DNA of 64,000 nucleotides from Alligator mississippiensis (taxonomy: Eukaryota; Chordata; Crocodylia; Alligatoridae): positions 63,192,716 to 63,256,715 of the forward strand of contig NC_081831.1 of NCBI RefSeq assembly GCF_030867095.1, given 5' to 3'. The translations under genes were made by a program, and so were the position numbers. The notes below the pieces were generated by a model. That model saw only the letters and a list, made by a program, of their open reading frames with translations, was not told the DNA's origin and searched no databases. How positions within the stretch are numbered: the stretch's first letter is position 1; each line of letters begins with the position of its first letter. Shown here piece after piece: positions 1 through 12,900 of this stretch.

Positions 1-784
1 GAATTTTCCTATTGCCCTTGGGTTGAGACTTTTGAATGATTCTTCAGGAATTTAGCAGAAAATTCTTGCAGGTCAGTGGGAGTTGGGTGCTGAAATTTCA
101 TAAACTCTTGCAACTTGTGTTTTACCTGTCTTGTCTACGGCATGTTTGTTCCAACTGTTCCCTCCCTCTTGAATTAAAAAAAAATATGTCCCATGTCCTT
201 TCTTTGCTGTTGGGGACCCTGGCAAAGAGGTTATCATGGATAGAAACCACTGGAACAAGCTGTGGGGGGCAAATATGCAATATTCAGATCTCTAGAAGGG
301 AGAAAAAGTTTTACATGTATGTGAGTGGCTTCTTCTATGTACAAAACCTTGTGTTTTTTTTAAGAGAACAAATTAGGTGCTTTCCTGAAATTTGCTAAGT
401 AATACATGTGTATTGCTGCCTTCATTTCAAACACGTCAGAACTCAGGTAATAAGAGGAAAAAAAAGTGTTCTAGAACGTTGGTTTTTAGAGCCTGGAAAT
501 GTTTCCTTAACCTGATCAGCATGAAGTATATACTGTTGCAGTATAACATTTTTCCTGTTGTCTTACGTGGCACAGTGATCTTTTCATGGAGCAATAGTGA
601 TTAGAAATAAAATTAAGAGGAGATAAGATGTCCTGCTGTATCGATGCCACGCTATTTGCACAAAATCTAAAATGAATGTACAGCTTATAAATGGATACGT
701 ATACATATGTATATACATATACATTTGAAGTCAACTTAGAGCACAGGCTTCCAGTTCATGCATTGAATGTTTTTTCCAACCTAG
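1..784. other. LAS1L intron, no gene seen
   Basis: This is non-coding sequence upstream of the LAS1L penultimate coding exon. I find no reading frame resembling an earlier LAS1L exon. A short TA/CA-rich run lies at about 692-724. The polypyrimidine tract and AG at 770-784 form the acceptor of the next exon. Confidence 0.5.
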
Positions 785-929
785 ATGAAGTACAATGGAA
801 AGACTTCCCTCTTGGGAAACTCCCCGGTCAAGCAGATGAACCTGATGGTCTCATGGTGGAGCATTATTCTGTGATGTCCCTGATCGATCAGCCAATGACA
901 AGAGATGAGAGGCATTCTCCCAGTATGAA
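785..929 (+). CDS. LAS1L: LAS1L penultimate coding exon
   Basis: The exon is 145 bp. It follows a pyrimidine-rich acceptor (ttttttccaacctag) and ends at a strong donor, GTGAGT, at 930. It completes a split codon with two bases, encodes 47 full codons and leaves AA for the next exon. The peptide contains VQWKDFPLGKLPGQ and MSLIDQP, matching the recalled human stretch VRWDTFPLGRMPGQ...LLDQP. The reading frame stays open upstream of the acceptor, so a slightly longer exon cannot be excluded. Confidence 0.87.
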
Positions 930-3900
930 GTGAGTAGTGTTGGGATGGGGGCTGTCTGCGATTGGATCATCAAATGTATATTATCCAAGTTCAGGGCTTA
1001 TGGTGTTGCAAGAAGTTGGATACCTATATATTTCTAGTGGTTTGAGCAATACTTGAAATTGTTCCCTTTGCTTTCCAAGTTTGCGTTTCATTTATTGTTG
1101 CACCAATGAGAGTAGTGCAGAGGGCAAAGTTGTGGAGGCTGGGAGGACAAGGAAGGGTAATGTCTGACCTTGAGTGTGTTTGGAAGGAAAAAGGTAGGAG
1201 GCTTAGAGACCTTCGCTGGGTAACATCAACTGCTGACAACTTGGATTATACCAATATCCTGTTAGCTTAGTGTGCAGATTTATTCAGTGACAATCAGTGA
1301 ATGAAAAATAGGGTAAAATAGGGTTTTACAATATCCACAGTCCCCTCTTATGTGCTTAAGAAACTGTAAAGTTAATTTTAAAACTCCAGATATGTGTTTC
1401 AGGAAGCAGTTGGTTAAAGAATATGTGTTCTAATACTATAGAACTGATTTTTTTTTTCCCCAAAAGCGTCAACAGCCTTATATAGTAGGCATAAGCAAAC
1501 AGAAACTTCTCTCTTTATATACTGTACACGGATGCTATGAAATATTTACTGAATGGGGTCATTGTCAGCTCATGGCAATTATCCAGTCCTCTGCTTAACC
1601 CAAGATAAATCAGACCTCCTTGTGGGCTGTTCCCAGCATTCATAGAGTTGCTGAAAACCTTCAGAAAATTTGAGTGGCTTGTAATAGGACTGAAATCATT
1701 ATTGGTTGGCAGTGATATGTAAGGTTGCTAACCGTCTCCAGTGTCTTGCAAAACCACTCCTGAAAGCAATGGCTGACACCTGAGTGGAAGAATCCTACCT
1801 GCAGCTGATCCTTCTGCTGCCTTTTCTCCGTAGACAGTCTCAGGATAACTTTGAGAGACATTTGTGTAATCGCCACCATGATAAAAGCAGCTCCTTGTTT
1901 CCTAAGACTTTGTTTTCTGTTTTGCAGCTCATGGGTTGGTTTTTTATTTTATTTTATTTTAACTGTCTGAAAGCTAAATGCTGTTGTGTCAGTGGAGAGA
2001 TTCATGTGGCAATTAAAGTCACAGTTTTGGTCATATCCCACTGAGACAACAGCTTCTGGCAGTCCCAGCTTTGCCTCCAGTGTTCCCCACCCCCTGTCCT
2101 TCCTCAAGAAATCATTACCAAGTTTCTCCTGCATCCCAGTGGGGAAGCTGCTGCCTCTTCACAGACTATTAGGTGAATGAGTGGAGATGATTTTCAAAAC
2201 CTGCTGTGGCTGCTGTATATACTGTGGGTAAACCAGCTTAACAATGCTTTCTTTGCCAGAGCTACACCAGGGTAAAGACAGGGTACATCCAGTCTCTGTA
2301 AAGGTTTATGCAATGTACTGGGAGTGCTGGGGGAATCTTAAGCTCAGGGGCCCCAACCTTTCCTGGCCCACAGGCAATAACACCGACAAAGTAACATGCT
2401 GCTGGTAACATCATGCTTCATCTTCCTTGCCCTCCTCAGTCTGAATGCATTAATTCCCTGTGGCTCTAAGCAATGTAGGAGGGTGGAGGGAAGGCGGGGG
2501 TAGGGATTGGGGATCACTTCTTCAGCTGAATCATCCCCAGCCGAGTTCACACGATGGCAACGTTCCTGTTTGAAGGCTATTTTTCAATTAAGCTGTGATA
2601 ATCACCCTCCGAATCCAAGAGCTCTGAATGGCTTTGACATCGAATGGCTGCTTCAGTGTCAAATCAGTTGCACCTCTTCCGTTGCACTGAAGGGCCTTAA
2701 ACATAATTCCTGCCATGGAAATTCCTGAGAATATAAGCAAATGGCAATTTCTGCTGCATTTGCTAGTTCTACTGCACTGAAAACCATAAGAGCAGCAATT
2801 CTCCAACCACTATCGTCTGTGGAGCCCTCCTTGTTGTTCTGCACAGTATAACTGGAGAACCCCCATGGTGGGGGCTTGGACTGGCAGGTAGGGACCAGAG
2901 GATAGGGCCGTGGAAAATTTCGCTTACCCACTCACTCCCAGTGCCTCTGCCCCAGCCCTGTGGCACAGGTGGGGAGCAGCGTGCAGCCCTGACCTTGCAT
3001 GCCCCGCAGACTGGAGTGAGCAGCACCAGTGGGGAACGAGCTGGTGCTCAGTGCAGGGGAAAAGCAGCTGCTCCCCTTCCCCGTGGCTGGTGCCCCGTGT
3101 GACAGCCGCTCACAGCCCGGGCAGGGCTGTCCTGCTTCTCCACTGCATCATCAGAAAGCAGGCACAGGCAGCCCCGTGCAGGCTCCAAGTGGCTGCAGCA
3201 CATGGAGCTGGCCATGGGTGGGGGGGAAGCGGCCGCTTTTCCCCACGCTGAGCACCAGCTTGTAACCTGCCGTCGCTGCTAGCCTAGACCCTATCCCCAA
3301 AACAGGTGTAATAGTGCCACCGCAGGGCTGGGTGCCGTCCAGTCAATACATTCGAGAGAACAAGCTTATTGGCATGCATGCAGTGCTTCACTGAGGGTGG
3401 GTGGGGGCGCTACATTACATCTATTTCAGGGTGGAGCGGGCATGCTTAGCTTTACTGTAGCATTTCTGGTATGGTCCTTTTGCCCTTACATGCCCTCACT
3501 CAGCTGCAAGGACTGTGCTGCTGCTTTGTCAGGATGAAATTAGATATTGATGGAATTTGGCCAATAATGGCAACACATTGCAACTGGCTTCACTCAAATA
3601 GAAATGAAGATGCCAGCTAGTCAGGGAGAAAATAGCTATACTTCCGTAGCATCCCACATCTGGGACTGTTAAAAGGCTCCAGTAACTGTTAAATAGGTCT
3701 CAGTATCTCTGCAAGATAGGTCATCATTGTAGGCAATGCAAGGGGTGGGCTGGGAGTCTGAGGATAACTACGTAAGTTGTTAGCAGATGCAGGCACTGTA
3801 ACCCCCAGACTCCCTGTTTTAACCACCAGACAAGCTCTTTAAAGCAGAGCACCTGGCCATTTGTTTCCTGATTATTTTCCCATTGGCGCTATTGAACAGT

Positions 3901-6900
3901 GAAAGTGCGACCTCTTCCCAGTATTATGCAAGCAATAGACTTTAGGACTGAGTGATAATTTACCAGGTCAGATGAGCCATGAACAAGAACCAACACAGCA
4001 TGTTTTGTGGAGGAAATGTGCTCAGGGGTTGAATCCTGGGATTCAGAGATCAGTTTTCATTTAATCCTCAAATCCCTACTGAAGCTATTGGGTGTTGAGC
4101 ATTTACCATCTGAAATACTCAGGCACCCCAGTTATACAGCTAAGCATTTAGGTAGGCGAGATAAGAGATACGAATAGGGAGCTGCAGCAGAATTCCAATT
4201 AACAAGAGCAAGTGTAATTGGTACCATTTATCAGCTTGCCAACAAACTCTCTGACAGTCTTTACCTGTCACCCACTTCCCATGGGCTCTGTTCATTTTGC
4301 TTTGCGTGTTTGATAGAATCATCACTCCTGCTCAAGGAGACTGTAACAAAACGCATGAAAGAGTAGTGTGATTCATTACTCTGGCTCGACTGAAACCTGT
4401 TACTAGATGCCAGCTGTAGAATTTGCCCTTCCTGACTCGATGGTGGTAGGCGTAACAAGCATGCTATAGTCCCAGCATATTTCTCAAGATTGGTGATGGT
4501 GTGACATTTCCAAAGTTGCAGGGATGAAAAGTTACCATGGGATCACCCTGTTTCTACTTTATATGTATGTGAATTACCATGCATATATACTCCTGATCGG
4601 CCGGTTAGGGTATGAAAGGATCTGGACCTTGGACCACACTAAACATTGCCCCTAGCTAGCTGTAGGCATACAGTCCCTGCCTCTGCACTCACTGATTTCC
4701 TTTGTTAGGAAAATTCACTAACGTTATGGGCTTGATCAGGATGCCTTTTGAGATCAGCAAGTCCCTTGTCATTGAAGACTGATTAAATAGGAAACTCTTG
4801 CCAAGGAGCCTCTATAGTAATCCTTTCTCCTACATCCTCAGCCCATCCTAAAGAATTTAATACATATCTGTAAATGTGAATTGAACTGAGTACTGGACAC
4901 TTGCTAGCCAGTGAACTGAATCTACTAGCCGGAGGCGATGCACAAACCTTGCAGAAGAGGAGAGAAGCCTAGTAGGCTTCCCTTACATCTGGGATGCAAA
5001 TGCCTGTTTAAGAGGGGGAGCAGAGGCCAGAGCCATTGCTTTGCAGCCCTCCACATTTCTCGGCTTCTGGCTGCCTGTCTGGAGTGCCTCGTGCTTGCTA
5101 CATGAGCAAAGAGCAGTATTACTTCCTCTCTTCCTGCCTGCATGCTCTGCCTTAGCTCAACTCTACTGTCCATTACCCCCATCCAAGGAAATAGGTCTCT
5201 CTGACCTTTAATCATCTACTCAGAAGCTTCTGGAAAAGAAAAGAATCAGTCTCTAACCCTTCCTGCCTCTTTTTACCCCCTTCGTCCCTTCCTGACTCAT
5301 TTAGCCCTTCCTTTCATAGCATTGTATTCTCTTCCTACACCAAGGCCACACCTTTAATGCTCCTGCAGGGACTGCTCCTTGCATCTGACAAGCACCTGGT
5401 CATCATCTCTGCTGCATTCTAATCAGCAATGGCATTAACTAAATACTCCTCATTTTCACTCTCCTCGTGCCAGCTGTCATGCTTTCCCCACGGATTGTTT
5501 CCTCCTTACCACTGCCAGCTGCATTTGTCAAGCCCTGCTAATGCATCATCGTGCTGGAATTTCATGGGAGGCTGCTAATATTGGCTGCGATTCTTGACCT
5601 TTCGGCAGCCTACAGACAGTGTTTCCAACATGCTGTTAAGGTTAAAAAAAAACCAAATATGTGATTTACACGAAGGAATTCTCCACCTCCATCCACTTGT
5701 ATTCAGAGGTCCTGAATAAGTTCCTGATGAACAGAAAGCAGAAATGGCCACTGGAGAATTATCATGTGGTTGGTGGCAGCAGCTGAGACTCACTCAGTGG
5801 TGATTTTAAGGTCCTTTTTCTCTCACCCCTTTTCCATATTTCTCCGGCTGCTCATGTGAAAACATGTTGGCTGTGTTAAATAGCGTGAAAGAGTTCAGGT
5901 TTTCCTGCTTCTACAACAAACAGAAGTAGCAGGTGAATGTGATGATAGAGCTGATAGCCTGGAGCCCTTAATGGGTTGTTTCTTTGCAGATCACTTTTTA
6001 TACAAAGTAAAAGAGTTCCTTTGGACCATCTTAACTTATGGGAGTTTGGGGGCATATGATGGTTTCTCAGAGGGGATGACAGAACATTTGCAGGAGAAAG
6101 CATGGAAGGATTTTTCTTAGAGAACTGGTAAATTTGAAAGGTAAACCTTACTCTTGTTCTAGCTTCTGCTATAGTTGTAGTGACAGGCTGCCCTTGTATC
6201 AGTAAGGTGAAAGCTGCAGCTCAGGTACTGCTAGGCTTCCTGTTTAAGGAGCGTAGCAGTTTGGCATCTTTTAACCAGGACTCTCACAGGACATTAAAAA
6301 AATCATAACTAAGGGACCTGCAGTAATGTCCCTTAGAGGAAAAATGTATCAGTGTAAAAGCCATAGCTGTAAAGAGTGAGAAGAGCATGAAGAAAACTAA
6401 TAAATCTCTTGGGGTCCGTTTCTCGAGCCTGTGTTGTAACGTCCTAGAACTGGGTATTCAGCTATTGTGCTTTCAAGGCTTCCTCTTTATAACCAGCTTT
6501 TTTTATTTGTTCCATGGACTCGCGAGTGAGTTTTGTTTTAAAGGTCAGGTTTGCAGACTGCCTGAGTGACCTAGGGAAGGCAGGGCACTGGATAAAAAGC
6601 CATGTACAAGCAAAGATCCCTTCTAGCTTTGTATACAATCCTGGAAAATAGTTGGTGCCGAAATGCATTTGCAAACTTTTAGACATTTTCCTTTGCTTAT
6701 AAAGTGCTCTTCGGCTGTTTCAAAGCAGGTGAGGCGTACCTTATCTGCACTTACCAACATCACTGCCTTTAGAGCAAGGGTGTCCAACCCTTTTGAATGT
6801 GGGGCTGGATCAAGAACTTTTTATCACCCAGTGGGCCGGCAAGTCATATTCAAGACCCCACAGGAAGTGGTCCTTGGAGAGGGAAGGAAAACCATTTGTG

Positions 6901-9900
6901 GCATTTGCAGGCATTTTCTGTTCTGTTTGTGCTTGAGGATCATTCAACTGTAGTGCCAGCCCATTGTTCTCCAGAGTAAATGTCTGTTCTTTGCCTGCTC
7001 GCTCTATGAGCCCAAGGCGTAGGTACAAACAGCTGTATTTCTTACCCGGCACCTGGGGGCAGTGGAATCCAAATGTTAATCAAGATTATTAAAAGATGAA
7101 TCCAGTTTCTGGAAAGCCAGGCACCACTTGGCATACTCTCCAAGGCTATGCTACACCAGCACAGACTATACTCTTCTAGCTGGGGTCTTGCCCACACAGC
7201 TACTGTCCTCTGCTTTCTTGCAAAGCAGTGAAAGCAACAGAAACATGGGCAAGCAGAAAGCTCCACCAGTTGTGTGCAGAGAGCGTCCTCCGCCTCTGCG
7301 GGGAATCAAGGCTCAAGTGCAGAATTCCCAGAGCGCTGGGCCCGAGATGGGAATGGTCATGGCCAGTCCCAGGTCTGTGCCAAGCAGTAGATAAGGGGGC
7401 TACGGACAACAGCTAAGAGAAACACAACTGATCATCAAATGCCTTTGCTAAGAACACCGGGGCAGATGCACGAGGCTCTTGTTAACTGCTTCAGACCAAG
7501 CACTTGCTTTTGACAGAGGCAGTTCATACACTTGTCCCCTATGTGGTCAACCAAAGACTGCGGCGCTGGTGTCGTCAGGAAGGCTTTGGATTTCATGACC
7601 ACAGCCCGCTCTTTGGCGAGAGAGGCAGCGAGCTGCTGGGAAGAGATGGTCTCCACCTCTCTCCCCTAGGGAGGAGGCTCTTCTCAGCCAGACTGGCTGA
7701 CCTGCTCCACCGGGCTTTAAACTAAGCCCGCTGGGGGACGGGGGCACGACCGCCACTGCTGGCCTGCTGAGCAAATCTTGCAAAGCCAGCGGATCATGGC
7801 ACTCAAGGGAGCCCGCCCCAGCCCGGGTAAAATCTGTGGGCAAGCAAGGAGCCCCCCAGGGGGCGCTTGCCTGCCTGTACACAAATGCCAGGAGCTTGGG
7901 GAATAAGCAGGAGGAGCTCATCCTCCTGCTCAGTGCAAACAATTACGATGTCATAGGGATCACGGAGACCTGGTGGGACTCCACCCATGACTGGACCACG
8001 GGGATAGATGGCTATACCCTGTACAGGAGGGATCGTGTAGAGAAAAGGGGCGGGGGTGTAGCTCTCTATGTTAAGGAAAGCTACGCGTCCCTGCAAGCTG
8101 ATATTGGCGACCAGGGTGGACGGCTGGAGACCCTCTGGGTTAAAATCCGTGGGGAACACGGCACAGGGGACACAATGGTGGGAGTCTATTACAGACCTCC
8201 CACCCAAAGTCCTGAGCTAGACCAGGAGTTTGCCCGGGAACTGGCTGAGGCAGCTTGCTCCAGGACCATGGTTGTCATGGGTGACTTCAATTACCCAGAC
8301 ATCTCGTGGGAGGATCGCTCAGCAAAATCTGAGAGGTCACAGAGCTTCCTCTCATGCGTGGATGACCTCTACCTGACTCAAGAAGTCTATGGGCCAACGA
8401 GAGGCAAAGCGCTGCTCGACCTGGTGCTGGCTACTGGGGAGGACCTAGTCGGCGACCTAGTGATCGATGGGAAGCTGGGTGACAGCGACCACGAGCTGAT
8501 CACCTTCACCATCCGCCGAAAAGCTGGCAAGTCGGTCAGCAACACGCAAGTCCTTGACTTCAGGAAAGCCAACTTTGACAAGCTCAGGAGGCTTGTCAGT
8601 GAGGCCCTAAGGGACTGTGACCGCAGGGAGAGGGGAGTTCAAGAAGAGTGGTTGCTCCTCAAGGGAGCGATCCTCAATGCACAAACTAAGTCTATTCCAT
8701 CTCGGAGGAAAGGCAGCAAGAGGGCACAGCAGCCCCCCTGGCTCTCCAGGGACCTAGCAGACCTCCTGAGGCTAAAAAGAAAGGCCTACAAAGGATGGAG
8801 GATGGGAGTCACCTCCAAGGAGGATTATTCTGCACTGGTCCGGTCCTGTAGGAAGCAGACCAGGAAAGCCAAGGCTGCAACTGAACTCCAGCTAGCTTTG
8901 AGCATCAAGGACAATAAAAAGTCCTTTTTCAGATATGTGGGGAGCCGGAGGAAAAGCAGGGGCAACGTTGGACCCCTGCTGAACCAGATGGGGCAACTGA
9001 CAACTGACACCCAGGAAAAAGCCAACCTATTAAATAGGTACTTTGCGTCAGTCTTTCATCACTCCCATGGGACGCCCATGCCCGCTACAGGGTCGGGACG
9101 TCCGGGTGAGGGTGATCCCCTGCCCTCCATTAATGCTGACTTTGTGAAGGAACATCTTGAGAAGCTGGATACCTTCAAGTCAGCCGGCCCTGACAATCTT
9201 CACCCCAGGGTACTCAAGGAGCTGGCGAGCATCATAGCCCAGCCTCTAGCGCGGATCTTTGAAAAGTCTTGGCACTCTGGTGTAGTGCCCGAAGACTGGA
9301 AGAAGGCCAACGTGGTGCCTATCTTCAAGAAAGGGAGGAAAGTGGATCCGGCTAACTATAGGCCCATCAGCCTGACTTCTATCCCGGGGAAGATCTTAGA
9401 AAAGTTTATTAAGGAGGCCATCCTTAATGGACTGGCCGACGCCAACATCTTAAGGGATAGCCAGCACGGGTTTGTTGCGGGTAGGTCTTGCTTGACCAAT
9501 CTCATTTCCTTCTACGACCAGGTGACCTATCACCTGGACAAGGGAGAAGAGATTGATGTCATATATCTTGACTTCAAAAAAGCCTTCGATCTGGTGTCCC
9601 ATGATCACCTCTTGGAGAAACTGGCCAATTGTCGCCTTGGGTCCCCCACGATCCACTGGCTGGAAAATTGGCTCCGGGGTCGGACCCAGAGGGTAGTAAT
9701 TGATGGAAGTCATTCATCGTGGTGTCCTGTGACCAGTGGGGTCCCCCAGGGCTCTGTCCTTGGACCCATACTGTTCAACATCTTCATTAACGATGTGGAC
9801 ACTGGAGTCAGAAGCGGACTGGCCAAGTTTGCCGATGACACCAAACTTTGGGGCAAAGCATCCACGCCAGAAGACAGGCGGGTGATCCAGGCTGACCTGG

Positions 9901-12900
9901 ACAGGCTCAGCAAGTGGGCGGATGAGAATCTGATGGTGTTCAACGCCGATAAATGCAAGGTTCTCCACCTTGGGGAAAAAAAACCCGCAGCATCCTTATA
10001 GGCTCGGCAGTGCTATGTTGGTTAGCACTATGGAAGAAAGAGACTTGGGGGTCATCATTGACCACAAGATGAACATGAGCCTGCAATGCGATGCTGCGGC
10101 TAGTAAAGCGACCAAAACGCTGGCTTGCATCCATAGATGCTTCTCAAGCAAATCCCGGGACGTCATTCTCCCCCTGTACTCGGCCTTAGTGAGGCCGCAG
10201 CTGGAGTACTGCGTCCAGTTTTGGGCTCCACAATTCAAAAAGGATGTGGAGAAGCTTGAGAGAGTCCAGAGAAGAGCCACGCGCATGATCAGGGGTCAGG
10301 GAAGCAGACCCTACGATGACAGGCTGAGAGCCCTGGGGCTCTTTAGCCTGGAAAAGCGCAGGCTCAGGGGTGATCTGATGGCCACCTACAAGTTTATCAG
10401 GGGTGATCACCAGTATCTGGGGGAACGTTTGTTCACCAGAGCGCCCCAAGTGATGACGAGGACGAATGGTCACAAACTACTACAAGATCGTTTCAGGCTG
10501 GACATAAGGAAGAATTTCTTTACTGTCCGAGCCCCCAAGGTCTGGAACAGCCTGCCGCCGGAGGTTGTTCAAGCGCCTTCATTGAACACCTTCAAGATGA
10601 AACTGGATGCTTATCTTGCTGGGATCCTATGACCCCAGCTGACGTCCTGCCCTTTGGGCGGGGGGCTGGACTCGATGATCTTCCGAGGTCCCTTCCAGCC
10701 CTAATGTCTATGAAATCTATTGCTTTATTCTGACCGGGTCACATTCAATTCTCTAAGGGCACAGAGGTGTTCAACTGCAGCTGGACTTTCCCTTTTCTAG
10801 AGCCCCTGGTCACAGGTGTGCGCGCACATGTGGAGGGCAACAGAATCACCTCCAGAGCGTGGCAGCACACAGATTTGGGAGTACTTGCCCAAACGTCCCA
10901 CTACCAAGCAGAAATGTCCATGTATGCCAGCTAGGAAACAAATGGTTTAAGGAAGCAATTTAATGCTTTGCTATGCAGGCAAGTATAGAAAACCAGGACA
11001 AAGTGCTGCAGCCATGTTACCCACACACAACTCCCTCCAGATTGCAGTCAGCAAGTCGAGATTTCCCTTGTAACAACTAGGCATGAGGCCTTTTGTGGTA
11101 CTCATTAACAGATTACAGGCACTGCTTGCCAGACTACCTGTGTTTTACATGACTCAGGTTAATATAAAACCTGTTCCCGTATACAGAAAACCAGTGAGCC
11201 AAGTCTACAGGCACCATAACTGAGTTCTTTCATAAAAAGGAACTGGTCCTTCAGAGAACAGAACAAATATCTGATAATCAGGCCAGCCCCAAACTGGAGG
11301 ATGCACTGAAGAGCATAATCCTGCACTGCAAAGGCAACAAATAGAAACAAGTTCATAGTTTCAGTCTTGAGTTCCTTAAGCGATTAAAAAGAGAAAAAAA
11401 AATAATAATTTTTGAAAAACCAGGTGGCGCTTTGAAAGTATCACCCATCACAACTAGATATTGTGGGCCCTTTCCACCTGTACCCCAAGCTGGCGTTTGA
11501 TCAGAATAGGATAATTTCTGGTCATAGAGCAGCTCTTGCCACTCAGAGGGTGCACGAGTACAGACACGTTCTCAAAGTTTTAAGGGCCTTTTGAGCAGCC
11601 TGTCAGACCACGTGCTGTAAGGAGCCTTCGCAAGAACAAGCCAGGCAAATCACAGGAAAGCAGCACTCAACGACTAGAGGACCTTAACTAGTATGTTTTC
11701 CTGAGCAACGGGAAAAATCCAATTTGCAGCAATGCCACACTCCACTAAGCCACCCCCTGCCCTCACTCATGACTTAAGAGTTAATGTCATTACCAACCCG
11801 GTGTGAAAATCTGAGGCCAGACACTGACATCATTTGGTGTAATCCAGGAAGTTTGCTAACAGCATGTTCATCAATGGCAGACTGACTGCCAGTCATGAAG
11901 GCTGAAACGGCACCATCATTGCTGAGCAGGGGAGCAGTGCTTTACTGCTTGGGATTCGAGAGAGACAGCCCTATGCTATAAACGCTGTTCTTTAGCTAGG
12001 CAATCTAGTACACAGTCATGTGTCACTACGGTAAAGCCTCGAGGTTATTTAGCTGCTCGATTGTGCTCAGATGTTCTGGAAGAGTCTTGTTTCTCCAAGC
12101 TGCAGGAGTTTCGTTCCTGTAACAGCTGGTGTGGTCTACACAGCGTGCTGTATAGACGACTGGAGAAGTTGTGTCAAGGGCTCCACAATAAACTACTGAG
12201 GGGCCGAGTCCTTGTTGCTCAGACTGAGACAAACAGGCATCAAGGAAACAGACCACAGGACCATGTAACTGGACATCGGGCAGCCTTATGGGAGGCAACG
12301 CTCCGTGAAAATCCCGCAGCCCGAGCTGTCCGCGCACTGTTGCTCTTACTGGTGTTCCAGGCCTCCAGCTACCCAGGATACATGAGATCTCACATTCTTG
12401 ATTTCAGGGAAGTCTTTAGGAAGAAGGCAGTCTCCCAGCCCCAGTACCCAGTCAACTGTGCCCTGCTGGTGACTTGCAGGAAATCACAGAATCTCTGAAA
12501 TCCAAAAAACATTTCTGAGCTCCCACGGCGCCTATACACAAGCATGGAGGCTGCTCTGACATGCTGTAATTACAGTCCAATTGAAGGGCGGTCCCCCCAC
12601 TAGGATCCCTCTGTAAATATCAATGGCCAGTGCTGACTCGGTGCTCCTTGCTCCCGGCTGGCTGCTCCCAGGCCCCAGCCCCCCAGTGTGTGGGGTGGGG
12701 GGCCCCAAGCAGCCCCTCGCAGGCCGCAACTCTGCCAGCCTGCAAAGGAAAAGCCACGAGAGGAAAAGGGGAGAGTCCATTTTTAAAGTTTGTTTGCGAC
12801 CCTTTCATATATTCTTGTGATCCACTCTTGGGTCACGACCCACAGGTTGAGAAACACTGATCTAGCTGACTTTCCTTTGAGCCAATAGGCGGCAGGCTGT

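Larger units (their letters stand above)
930..6774. other. Final LAS1L intron, left part
   Basis: This is intronic sequence between the LAS1L penultimate exon and the inverted duplication. Short open frames here have no recognisable family or splice context. GC content rises at about 2870-3290, where an imperfect inverted motif occurs. Old transposon debris is suspected at 2345-2516. The rest looks like unique sequence. Confidence 0.5.
7500..10720 (+). mobile_element. 5'-truncated CR1 LINE (arm 1 copy)
   Basis: This is a non-LTR retrotransposon of the CR1 clade, sense to LAS1L. It keeps the end of ORF1, nearly all of ORF2, and a short 3' UTR containing GACGTCCTGCCC, TTCCAGCCCTAATG and a terminal TCTATGAAATCTAT-type tail. 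Both the 3' tail and the ORF1/ORF2 layout are typical of CR1. The exact 5' end is uncertain because the ORF1 similarity fades before about 7548. It belongs to the duplicated segment, so it was inserted before the inverted duplication formed. Confidence 0.92.
6868..12601. repeat. Large inverted duplication, left arm (5734 bp)
   Basis: This segment is repeated as its reverse complement at 21171-26754. The outer edge is the shared TGGTCCTTGGAGAGGG and the inner edge is GGGCGGTCCCCCCACT. Positions pair as p with 33772-p from the inner edge and p with 33622-p from the outer edge. The 150-bp length difference is fully explained by a 149-bp net loss in arm 2 and one extra base in arm 1. Similarity is very high (roughly 99% by eye, not computed). 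A CR1 LINE occupies about 7500-10720; the rest is non-coding. Confidence 0.95.

Noticed and set aside
692..724. TATACATATG-type run as a promoter
   Set aside because: It lies in a LAS1L intron just before an internal exon; a simple repeat is the plainer explanation.
3770..3850. Minus-strand words like GGGAGTCTGGGGGTT resembling tRNA-derived SINEs
   Set aside because: Too short and degraded; no promoter boxes or 3' tail could be defined.
12061..12498. 145-codon open frame, identical in both duplication arms (also 21274-21711)
   Set aside because: Identity follows from the recent duplication of the whole arm. There is no domain, splice context or codon pattern to suggest a protein, and an overlapping antisense frame is equally open.
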